Positions 1-5,305 of a stretch of DNA of 5,305 nucleotides are shown piece by piece. Made by a program: the position numbers and the translations under genes. The number at the start of each line of letters is the position of its first letter. Positions within the stretch are counted from its first letter, which is position 1. This stretch comes from Limnohabitans sp. (lineage in GTDB: Bacteria; Pseudomonadota; Gammaproteobacteria; Burkholderiales; Burkholderiaceae_C), in the NCBI GenBank assembly GCA_021731425.1, contig JAKFXJ010000175.1, forward strand, positions 1 through 5,305. The letters are read 5' to 3'. The notes under the pieces are model-generated. The model did no database searches, was not told where the DNA came from, and was given only the letters and a program-made list of their open reading frames with translations.

Positions 1-693
1 GACGGCGACCGCCTCGGCATCGTCACTAAAGACGGCAACAACATTTACCCTGACCGCCAGATGCAGCTGTTTGCGCAAGACGTGCTCAGCCGCGTGCCGG
101 GCGGCACCATCTTATTTGACGTCAAATGCTCGCAGCGCCTGACCCCGGCTATCGAGGCTGCTGGCGGCAAAGCCCTGATGTACAAAACCGGGCACTCGCT
201 CATCAAGGCCCAAATGCGGGCCATCGAAGCCGCAGGCGGCCAGGCGCCTTTGGGGGGTGAGATGAGCGGGCACATCTTCTTCAAAGAGCGTTGGTACGGC
301 TTTGACGACGGCACCTATGCTGGTTGCCGGTTGCTGGAGATTGTGAGCAAAGCGCCAGATGCCAACGCGGTGCTCAACGCATTGCCGACCAGCTTCAGTA
401 CGCCCGAGCTGAACGTGGCCTGCGCCGAAGGCGAGCCACACAGCGTGACCCGCGCCTTGCAAGCCCAGGCCGCCAGCGCCTTCAGTGCGCCAGCCCAAGT
501 GTGTGACATCGACGGCTTGCGCGTGGACTGGCCTGATGGTTTTGGCCTGATCCGCGCCTCTAACACCACCCCTGTTCTGGTGCTGCGGTTTGAGGGTCAG
601 ACCGAGGCGGCGCTGCATCGCATCGAGGGCGAGATGCTGGCGCTGCTGCAATCGGTCAAGCCCGATGCCAAGATTCAGGCTGCGGCGCATTGA
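1..693 (+). CDS. Phosphomannomutase/phosphoglucomutase (AlgC/ManB type), C-terminal half, 5' end outside window
   Basis: This cytoplasmic enzyme interconverts mannose 6-phosphate and mannose 1-phosphate (and usually the glucose equivalents), feeding GDP-mannose and related sugar nucleotides. The frame is open from base 1, giving 230 residues, about half of the roughly 460 usual for the family. The first residues, DGDRLGIVT, are the end of the metal-binding DGDGDR loop. GEMSGH at visible residues 86-91, followed by FFKERWYGFDDG, is the sugar-specificity loop of domain 3. RASNTTP at 185-191 is the phosphate-binding loop of domain 4. The catalytic phosphoserine domain lies upstream of the window. 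From memory, the match to Pseudomonas AlgC runs along the whole visible length, which favours the bifunctional PMM/PGM group over phosphoglucosamine mutase. One local difference is an apparent extra stretch of about five residues just before GEMSGH. The TGA stop lies 2 nt before the ATG of the next gene, so the mutase appears to be cotranscribed with the glycosyltransferases. Confidence 0.93.
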   Translation, partial: DGDRLGIVTKDGNNIYPDRQMQLFAQDVLSRVPGGTILFDVKCSQRLTPAIEAAGGKALMYKTGHSLIKAQMRAIEAAGGQAPLGGEMSGHIFFKERWYGFDDGTYAGCRLLEIVSKAPDANAVLNALPTSFSTPELNVACAEGEPHSVTRALQAQAASAFSAPAQVCDIDGLRVDWPDGFGLIRASNTTPVLVLRFEGQTEAALHRIEGEMLALLQSVKPDAKIQAAAH

Positions 694-695
694 TC

Positions 696-1565
696 ATGAC
701 CACGTCGCGTCTGGACCATGTGACCGTTGTGGTGGTGACTCACCACAGTGCGCATTGCCTGGCAGACTTACATGACCTTTTGCAAAGCTGTCCACACGTC
801 ATCATCTCTGACAATGCCAGCAACGATGGCACGCCCGATCAGGCCCAAGCCCTCTGGCCGCATGCCCAGGTGTTGCCGCATCCATCCAATCTCGGATTTG
901 GCGCCGCCAACAACCGAGCTTTGGAACGCGTCAGCACTCCGTTTGCTTTTTTGCTGAACCCTGATTGTGAAATCACCATACAGGCTTTGTTGGCGCTGAT
1001 GGACGTGGCGCACGAGATGCCGGAAGCCGCGCTGCTGGCTCCCCAACTGGTGGGCGCCAGGGGGCAGGCCGAAGTCAATTACCGCTGGCCGCACACTTGG
1101 TGGACATCCCGAGGGCCTGCCGCAGAAGGGCCAGCTTGTGTTGGTTTTGTGTGTGGTGCGGCCATGTTGTTTCGCATGGATCGGTTCGACGCGGTTGGAT
1201 TTTTTGACGAAAACTTCTTCCTCTATTACGAAGACGATGACCTGAGCTTGCGTCTTTTTAATGCCCGTTTGCCCATGGTGGTGGTGCCGTCCATTCAGGC
1301 CGTGCACCGTTCGCGAGGTTCCGTGAAAGGTCATGCCCCCTGGAAAAGCGAGTATGTGCGCGGATTTCACCATGCCCAGTCCAAGCTCATTTTTGAGCAA
1401 AAACACGGCACCCTCGCGCAAGCCCGGATGCACCGACGTCGTTTGTTGTGGAGCACTGCTTTAGCCTTGCCCTTTCGAGCCTTGCTGTTTTCACCCAAGC
1501 GCTTTTGCCGCATGTGGGGACGATGGATGGGGTTGATCCGTTGGACACCCCATGGTTCGAATTGA
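696..1565 (+). CDS. Glycosyltransferase family 2, rhamnosyltransferase-like
   Basis: This is a GT-A fold transferase that probably adds one sugar to a lipid-linked glycan at the cytoplasmic face of the inner membrane. Counting from the ATG (289 aa), the N-terminal strand VTVVVVTHH at residues 9-17 leads into SDNASNDGT at 38-46 and NLGFGAANN at 65-73, the nucleotide-sugar pocket typical of WbbL/RfbF-like enzymes. NPD at 88-90 stands where other GT2 enzymes have DxD. CGAAMLFR at 153-160 and YYEDDDLSLR at 177-186, with the likely catalytic-base acid cluster, are also typical. The C-terminal 45 residues are Arg-rich and hydrophobic (RRRLLWS, FRALLF, RMWGRWMG), which suggests peripheral membrane attachment. 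A TTG at 690 would add two residues and overlap the mutase stop. I prefer the ATG at 696, although neither has a clear Shine-Dalgarno, so translation may depend on coupling to the mutase. The sugar donor cannot be read from sequence; rhamnose is only a family-based guess. Confidence 0.9.
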   Translation: MTTSRLDHVTVVVVTHHSAHCLADLHDLLQSCPHVIISDNASNDGTPDQAQALWPHAQVLPHPSNLGFGAANNRALERVSTPFAFLLNPDCEITIQALLALMDVAHEMPEAALLAPQLVGARGQAEVNYRWPHTWWTSRGPAAEGPACVGFVCGAAMLFRMDRFDAVGFFDENFFLYYEDDDLSLRLFNARLPMVVVPSIQAVHRSRGSVKGHAPWKSEYVRGFHHAQSKLIFEQKHGTLAQARMHRRRLLWSTALALPFRALLFSPKRFCRMWGRWMGLIRWTPHGSN

Positions 1566-2823
1566 CATGGGGTCACTGACGCCGCGTGAGCGCCTCTACA
1601 ACGGCTTGGTTTTTGCCTGCCTGTCGTGGGTCTTGGTCATGCCCGGCGGCCCCAAGCTCTTGGTGCTGTGCTTGGCTGCCATGGGTGTGTGGTCGGCCAA
1701 GGACTTGCGTACGGATATGGGCTGGGTCTTGGAAAGGCCCGAGTTGCGCATCATGGTCCAGGGCTTTGCCGTTTTTTTGGGGGTGGGGTTTTTCCTGGGG
1801 CTTTGGTACGACTACAAGCCAGGCTATTACGAGGCGTTCATCCCCTTTTTGTTGGTTCCCTTGATGTTGCACGGCGTGCTCAAAGCCCGTTTGCAGCCTG
1901 TTGTTTTGTGGATGGGGGCGGCAACGGCTGCGGTGCTGGCAGGGGCCGCCGCCAGCTATGAAAGTCTGGTGCTTTTGTCAGGGCGTGCCATGGGTGCCAT
2001 GAGCCACCCGATCATTTTTGGCGATCTGTCTGTGGTGCTGGCCTGCATTGCCTTGTTTGGATTGTTGTATTTTGAACAAGCCAAAAATCAACTCTGGATG
2101 CGTGTTTATCTGTCATTCGGTGCGGCCATGGGGGTGTGGGGCTCCTTGCTCAGCGGCTCCAAGGGTGGCTGGTTGTCGATCATCATGGTCTTGTTGGTGT
2201 TCGTCTGGCGCGTTACGGCAGGTCATCCGGTCATTTGGCGATTTTTGGGTGTGGTGTTGATCTCGGTCTTGGTGGCAAAGGGCGTGTGGCTGGCGCCCGA
2301 GGACTTGGTGCGGGGACGGCTTGAAGGCGTCTGGGGCAAAGCCCATCTCTGGTTTGAGACAGGGCAGGTGACCGATTGGTCCGTCAGCATTCGTCTGGAG
2401 TTGTGGTCGTATGCCCTGCAACTGTTTGCGGAGCGCCCTATTCTGGGCTGGTCTGGAGAGGGGGCCTTGACCCTGCTGGCAGAACATTTGAAACCATTCA
2501 ATGTACCCACCGGCATAGCGCCTGTTTTTGAAAACGACCTGCTGCACTACGCGGCGGTGTCCGGCTTGGTGGGTGTGCTGTCTGTGTTGGCCTTGTATGG
2601 GGGTGTGTTTGTAGGCTTTTGGCGTTTTCAAAAGCTGGGTGCAAAGACCTTTGCGTATGCCTTGCTGGGCATGCTGCTGGTGGCCTTGTATTTTGAATTT
2701 GGCCTGTCGGTCAACACTTTGGGGCGCAATGCCTTCCGGTATTTTTTCTGTGCCATGTCGACCATGCTCTTGGGACTGATCCTCTTGGCCACAAAAGACA
2801 ATAAGGGGTCAGCATGGAATTGA
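1552..2823 (+). CDS. O-antigen ligase/polymerase-like membrane protein (Wzy_C/WaaL superfamily)
   Basis: This is a polytopic inner-membrane protein of 423 aa, the usual size for the superfamily, that likely polymerises glycan repeat units or ligates finished glycan to its acceptor on the periplasmic side. By eye it has about 12 hydrophobic segments (near residues 16-30, 33-48, 68-86, 94-108, 116-136, 152-174, 183-201, 206-220, 228-246, 334-355, 366-382 and 396-413). A large soluble loop lies at about 247-330. LLSGSKGGWLS at 199-209 matches the family's S-R/K-G-x motif. SIRLELWSYALQLFAERPILGWSGEG (279-304) matches the periplasmic segment that usually reads SGR..W..a...P..G.G. ENDLLHYAAVSGLVG at 327-341 aligns with HNxxL..a...G..G but has Glu where His is common. 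The start at 1552 overlaps the previous gene by 14 nt; ATG 1567 is an alternative that leaves a 1-nt gap. Neither has a strong ribosome-binding site. Ligase and polymerase cannot be told apart from sequence alone. Confidence 0.85.
   Translation: MVRIDMGSLTPRERLYNGLVFACLSWVLVMPGGPKLLVLCLAAMGVWSAKDLRTDMGWVLERPELRIMVQGFAVFLGVGFFLGLWYDYKPGYYEAFIPFLLVPLMLHGVLKARLQPVVLWMGAATAAVLAGAAASYESLVLLSGRAMGAMSHPIIFGDLSVVLACIALFGLLYFEQAKNQLWMRVYLSFGAAMGVWGSLLSGSKGGWLSIIMVLLVFVWRVTAGHPVIWRFLGVVLISVLVAKGVWLAPEDLVRGRLEGVWGKAHLWFETGQVTDWSVSIRLELWSYALQLFAERPILGWSGEGALTLLAEHLKPFNVPTGIAPVFENDLLHYAAVSGLVGVLSVLALYGGVFVGFWRFQKLGAKTFAYALLGMLLVALYFEFGLSVNTLGRNAFRYFFCAMSTMLLGLILLATKDNKGSAWN
2803..2808 (+). promoter_or_regulatory. 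Ribosome-binding site of the GT-B glycosyltransferase
   Basis: AAGGGG lies 5 nt before the ATG at 2814, inside the last codons of the ligase/polymerase gene. It supports this start and the resulting 10-nt gene overlap. Confidence 0.65.
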
Positions 2824-3764
2824 TCTTTTTGTGCCCCGCCATCAAAAAAGCCATTGGCGGGGTCAAAGTCATTTACAGGCAGGCTGAGTTGATTCACAAA
2901 TTGGGGCAATCGCACGGATTTTCCGCTGCGGTCATGCACCCCAATACATTTTTTTTCAGGGTGCGTTGGTTTGATTCTCAGGTACCTGTGAAGCGAGCAT
3001 TCTTCAAACTCAGATGGATGGGGAAACCCTCTTTGTCCAATGTGTCTGGTGTATTTGATGCCCAACGGCAAATGGTGGTGATTCCCGAACTCTGGGCCCG
3101 AAAGTACGGCGCTCAATTGGCGGACATGGGTGTGAGTTATGCCATTTATGTACAGAACGGCTACTACATCACCAAAGGCCGACCGGAGGATCTCGATCGG
3201 GCCTACCAGTCGGCGCGGTGCATTTTGACCATTTCCGAGGACGCCAGCCGCTGCGTGGCGCTGGCGTTTCCTGGGGTCGAGTCGCGGATTTTGCGGGTGC
3301 ACTGCGCCGTAGATGCAAAGCGTTTTAAGCCCGACAAAGCCAAAGAAAACATCATTACCTACATGCCCAGAAAGTTGGCAGACCATTCATCTAAGGTGGT
3401 CTTTTTCTTGCGCCATCATTTGCCAGCGCATTGGACCATTGTGCCCATCGACGGAATGACAGAGGTGCAGGTTGCTGACCTGCTAGAAAGGTCCAAAATT
3501 TTCATGGCTTTCAGCCATTTTGAAGGTTTAGCCTTGCCCCCTTTGGAGGCTGCGTTGAGTGGTAATCAGGTCATTGGTTACACCGGACAAGCTGCCAAGG
3601 AGTACTGGAGGCCGGAAATTTTTGAGGAGATTGCTTCGGGCGATGTTGTCGGTTTTGCCCAGAGGGTTCTAGCCAAAGTAAAGGCCATCGACCAAGCCCA
3701 GCAGTTTGATGTTCCACTGCACACCATTGGTAACTTGGCCGATACCTACTCTGAAGTGCAGTAG
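2814..3764 (+). CDS. GT-B fold glycosyltransferase (GT4-like), possibly shortened at its C-terminus by an amber codon
   Basis: This cytoplasmic transferase uses a nucleotide sugar in glycan assembly. The 316-residue product starts with MELIFLCPAIKKAIGGVKVIY, where the GGVKVIY turn resembles the N-terminal Gly-rich loop of GT-B enzymes. PELWARKYG at 91-99, YVQNGYYITKG at 112-122, LTISEDASR at 138-146 and YMPRKLAD at 183-190 recur in polysaccharide-cluster transferases I recognise. HFEGLALPPLEAALSG at 235-250 carries the E-x7-E nucleotide-sugar signature of GT4 (E237 and E245). VIGYTGQAAKEYW follows at 253-265. The start at 2814 has a good Shine-Dalgarno. The protein stops with TAG at 3762, but the frame then stays open to 3827, exactly meeting the next start codon. 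The original protein was therefore probably 337 residues. Base composition looks lower in GC than the flanking genes (lines counted by hand give 43-48%), which hints at a separate origin. The missing tail lies outside the catalytic motifs, so activity may persist. Confidence 0.85.
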   Translation: MELIFLCPAIKKAIGGVKVIYRQAELIHKLGQSHGFSAAVMHPNTFFFRVRWFDSQVPVKRAFFKLRWMGKPSLSNVSGVFDAQRQMVVIPELWARKYGAQLADMGVSYAIYVQNGYYITKGRPEDLDRAYQSARCILTISEDASRCVALAFPGVESRILRVHCAVDAKRFKPDKAKENIITYMPRKLADHSSKVVFFLRHHLPAHWTIVPIDGMTEVQVADLLERSKIFMAFSHFEGLALPPLEAALSGNQVIGYTGQAAKEYWRPEIFEEIASGDVVGFAQRVLAKVKAIDQAQQFDVPLHTIGNLADTYSEVQ

Positions 3765-3827
3765 CGCAAGGACATGCTTGAATTTTTGAAGGTCATGGGC
3801 CTGAACACGAAGGGTTTGCCAGCATGA
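3762..3827 (+). other. In-frame extension of the GT-B gene beyond its amber stop
   Basis: After TAG the same frame encodes 20 residues (RKDMLEFLKVMGLNTKGLPA) and then TGA at 3825-3827. That TGA overlaps the ATG at 3824 as ATGA, the usual arrangement of coupled operon genes. Fourteen of the 20 codons end in G or C, as in the neighbouring genes, and the peptide looks like an amphipathic helix that would continue the preceding one. I read this as the ancestral 3' end of the gene, separated by a point mutation such as CAG to TAG. Confidence 0.6.
3810..3814 (+). promoter_or_regulatory. Probable ribosome-binding site of the second GT2 gene
   Basis: AAGGG lies 9 nt before the ATG at 3824, slightly longer than ideal spacing. 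It lies inside the relic 3' end of the GT-B gene and supports the start that gives the ATGA overlap. Confidence 0.5.
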
Positions 3828-4738
3828 CAGCTCCCCGCATGGACGTCGCTATTTTTTCCTACAACCGTGGGGCCTACCTGAAAAATTGCGTCGAATCGCT
3901 GCAGCGCAACCTGCCCAGGGTTCACTTTACGGTGTATGACGATGGCAGCGATGAGCCTGACACCGTGGCCTATCTGCAAAGTTTGGGGGGGCATGTTCGT
4001 CACATGAAGTCAGGTGGCGATGAGCGACATGGCGGTTACTACAACAACATGCAAGCCGCGTTGGACGCCACACAGGCCGATTACCTGCTGATGCTGCAAG
4101 ACGATTTGCAGGTGGTCCGGCCTTTTGCCCAAGAAGAGCTGTCCAGGATTCATGAGGTCTTCGAGCAAAGTCCGACAACGGTGTTCATCAGTCCCTTGTT
4201 CATGAAGGGCAGCAAAAGAGCCTATTTCCAGCAGCGCTACCAAGCAGATACCGCATTGCGCTGTTATCGCTGGTCTGCCGATCCGCAAGAAACGGGCAAA
4301 GTGCCTCAAAAGTACGCCGACATCGCGGTGCTCCATGTCGCACGTTTGCGTCAAAGTGGCTGGCAGTTTGCGGGGTCCGAAGAGGCCAACGGGGTCTTTG
4401 CCGATCAGTTGTTTGGCGACATGGTTCAGGTGGCTGAGCCATGGGTCTTTTATGTGCCTGAAGAGCCTGCTTACCGCGGACGCGTGCTCACTTTCGGGGC
4501 CAAACTGGCGGTCAAGATGGCGGGCAATCAGGTCAAGTCCTTTCGGGACATGACTGCGCAGGCGTCAACGGCATTCGCGCAAAGGGATTTGCGTGTGTAC
4601 CCCTTTGCCGAGGATTTTGTCGACACGGTGGATCCAACGGTGCGCAAGCCCTACAAGTTCAATGCCTATCGCACCCGCTGGTTGCCATTGATCCTGAACA
4701 AGCTAGAGCTTTTGGGGCGGCGCCTTTGGCCGCATTGA
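3824..4738 (+). CDS. Glycosyltransferase family 2
   Basis: This is a GT-A fold transferase of 304 aa, probably cytoplasmic and acting on the growing glycan. The N-terminal strand MDVAIFSYNRGAYL at residues 6-19 is the common opening of GT2 enzymes. VYDDGSDEP at 38-45 is the nucleotide-binding DDGS motif. LLMLQDDLQVVRP at 88-100 carries the DxD-type metal site, here QDD. SEEANGVFADQLFGD at 185-199 is a candidate acceptor/base region with the acidic pair E186-E187. It lacks the NLGFGAANN and YYEDDD blocks of the first GT2 gene, so the two are not duplicates. The C-terminus (VRKPYKFNAYRTRWLPLILNK, then LLGRRLW) is basic and hydrophobic and could sit on the membrane. The start at 3824 is chosen for its Shine-Dalgarno and the ATGA junction; ATG 3839 is a weaker alternative. 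Its stop is 1 nt from the end of the convergent GT25 remnant. Donor and acceptor cannot be assigned. Confidence 0.87.
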   Translation: MTAPRMDVAIFSYNRGAYLKNCVESLQRNLPRVHFTVYDDGSDEPDTVAYLQSLGGHVRHMKSGGDERHGGYYNNMQAALDATQADYLLMLQDDLQVVRPFAQEELSRIHEVFEQSPTTVFISPLFMKGSKRAYFQQRYQADTALRCYRWSADPQETGKVPQKYADIAVLHVARLRQSGWQFAGSEEANGVFADQLFGDMVQVAEPWVFYVPEEPAYRGRVLTFGAKLAVKMAGNQVKSFRDMTAQASTAFAQRDLRVYPFAEDFVDTVDPTVRKPYKFNAYRTRWLPLILNKLELLGRRLWPH

Positions 4739-4739
4739 T

Positions 4740-5179
4740 TCAGAACTGTGCGGGATCGATGCCGACAAACTGACGGCGTGCTCGCCACAAACAAGTCAGG
4801 TAGCGAGCGGCCAGGCGCAGTTGTGCGTTCAACCTGCGCCATTTGAACTGCAGGTCGTGGAGGCTGCTTCGGGTCGGCGGGCTGGGCACTTTCTCACGGG
4901 CAATCAGGGATTGTGGTGCGATGGGGCAAGAAACACCATAGGCGCTGGCCACGTCCGCCTGAATGGCAAAGGCCGGAACCGTTTGCCAAGAGTTGAGTTG
5001 GTAAGTGCTGGAGATGAACGCATCGGCCAAGCCCATGCCCTGCTGCTCGAATTTGGCCAACAGGGCGCGGGCACCAGAAGGCCAAAGCACATAAGCGGCG
5101 GCCCCTGTACGGTCTTGCAACAAAGGGTGCAAGTGGGCATTCAGCCTGTACATGGCTTTGAAGCGCCGCCCCAGCAGTT
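4740..5179 (-). pseudogene. GT25-type glycosyltransferase, 3' remnant truncated by an insertion sequence
   Basis: About 145 C-terminal residues remain of a protein resembling family 25 glycosyltransferases, which add sugars to lipooligosaccharide cores (typical length about 250-290 aa). The recognisable part is TGAAAYVLWPSGARALL, matching the conserved TxAYxxSxxGAxxLL block. It is followed by GLADAFI and YQLNSWQTVPAFAIQAD, in the place of the usual acidic and PxxxxQ segment. The N-terminal INL..R..R block and the EDD metal site are absent. Reading upstream on the minus strand, the similarity ends where the sequence becomes the IS end at about 5180. The frame is continuous with 13 codons inside the IS, so an ATG at 5219 gives a 159-residue fusion ORF, but without the donor-binding half it should be inactive. 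The tail is Arg-rich (FKWRRLNAQLRLAARYLTCL), as in membrane-associated transferases. The GT25 assignment rests on motif memory. Confidence 0.65.
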
Positions 5180-5305
5180 TGAACCTGCCCCTGTTTGACG
5201 TACCGCTTAGCCACTTCATTATGCGGCCTTCAATTGCTGTGCCGCGTCCCAGCGTTTTTCAAACTGCATCGGACTGACGTAGCCCAACGTGGAGTGCAAC
5301 CGCCG
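5180..5305 (-). mobile_element. IS3-family insertion sequence, transposase-3' (right) end; remainder outside window
   Basis: The minus strand carries the last codons of an IS3-family transposase, its TAA stop, and 39 nt more up to a probable terminus reading GGGGCAGGTTCA outwards (TGAACCTGCCCC from 5180 on the plus strand). IS3-family elements typically end in TG...CA a few tens of bases past the transposase stop, which fits. The exact boundary is inferred from that dinucleotide rule and from where the GT25-like coding begins. The partner inverted repeat and any 3-4 bp target duplication (AAC or AACT next to the terminus) lie outside the window. Confidence 0.6.
5219..5305 (-). CDS. IS3-family transposase (OrfB/DDE integrase), C-terminal end only
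   Basis: The 28 visible residues begin RRLHSTLGYVSPMQFEKRW and end DAAQQLKAA. The R-xHSxLGYxSPxxFE block is the hallmark C-terminus of the rve-type DDE transposase made by IS3-family elements. It includes the residues just after the catalytic Glu, which lies outside the window. In the intact element this ORF is usually made by -1 frameshifting from OrfA. The TAA stop overlaps an ATG (TAATG) that opens the fusion frame into the GT25 remnant. Confidence 0.9.
   Translation of the reverse strand, partial: RRLHSTLGYVSPMQFEKRWDAAQQLKAA

Noticed and set aside
112..690. 192-codon open frame on the minus strand opposite the mutase
   Set aside because: The plus strand is an unmistakable phosphomannomutase; the antisense product is a composition artefact of GC-rich codons.
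690..695. TTG start giving a two-residue longer first GT2 protein
   Set aside because: The ATG at 696 is a stronger start codon and family members do not need the extra residues; no ribosome-binding site favours the TTG.
768..1433. 221-codon open frame on the minus strand opposite the first GT2 gene
   Set aside because: It lies wholly inside a gene with clear GT2 motifs and has a His/Gln/Arg-rich product with no family resemblance.
1772..1783. T7G5 tract in the ligase/polymerase gene
   Set aside because: It encodes ordinary hydrophobic transmembrane residues (VFLG) in a T/G-rich membrane-protein gene and is too short to argue for phase variation.
2628..3386. 252-codon open frame on the minus strand opposite the ligase/polymerase and GT-B genes
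   Set aside because: It spans the junction of two well-supported plus-strand genes, has no recognisable motif and a biased composition typical of an antisense shadow.
4717..4733. Possible hairpin GCGGC-7 nt-GCCGC as a terminator of the operon
   Set aside because: The stem is only 5 bp, lies inside the GT2 coding end, and has no following T-run on either strand.
4821..5198. 125-codon open frame on the plus strand across the GT25 remnant
   Set aside because: It shows no known motif and crosses the inferred IS boundary; the minus strand gives the recognisable GT25 and transposase sequences.
1..5305. CRISPR arrays, tRNA or rRNA genes, riboswitches, or a defence system
   Set aside because: I found no regularly spaced repeats, no recognisable RNA gene sequence and no defence-type protein; coding sequence covers nearly the whole window.

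Overview
The window looks like part of a surface-polysaccharide (O-antigen, capsule or exopolysaccharide) gene cluster from a Gram-negative bacterium, most likely a betaproteobacterium of the Burkholderiales/Comamonadaceae type. I infer this from the moderately high GC content, the AlgC-like phosphomannomutase and the character of the IS3-family transposase tail. No rRNA or other taxonomic marker is present, so the placement is tentative.

Bases 1-4738 hold five plus-strand genes in tight head-to-tail order, consistent with one transcript. They are: the C-terminal half of a phosphomannomutase/phosphoglucomutase (cut by the window edge); a GT2 glycosyltransferase of the rhamnosyltransferase type; a polytopic O-antigen ligase/polymerase-like protein (Wzy_C/WaaL superfamily); a GT-B (GT4-like) glycosyltransferase; and a second, unrelated GT2 glycosyltransferase. 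Neighbouring genes overlap or nearly touch: a 2-nt gap, a 14-nt overlap, a 10-nt overlap, and a 59-nt gap that appears to have been created by a stop codon. Together they make a plausible pathway. The mutase makes the sugar 1-phosphate for nucleotide-sugar synthesis, three cytoplasmic transferases build the glycan, and the membrane protein polymerises it or ligates it to its acceptor. No flippase, chain-length regulator or ABC exporter is in view.

Bases 4740-5305 run on the minus strand. They hold the C-terminal remnant of a GT25-type glycosyltransferase, cut at its 5' side by the end of an IS3-family insertion sequence. The last 28 codons of the IS transposase occupy 5219-5305. The remnant ends 1 nt from the end of the last plus-strand gene, so the two face each other tail to tail.

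The most notable observation is in the GT-B gene. Beyond its amber stop at 3762-3764 the same frame stays open and coding-like for 20 codons, then ends exactly in an ATGA overlap with the next gene. This suggests a recent nonsense mutation that shortened the protein, or an error in the sequence. Other points are the replacement of the usual His of the HNxxL motif by Glu in the ligase/polymerase, a lower-GC GT-B gene, and short homopolymer tracts in the glycosyltransferase genes. I did not find a clearly novel biological system. The region reads as a polysaccharide locus undergoing local decay and IS-mediated rearrangement.
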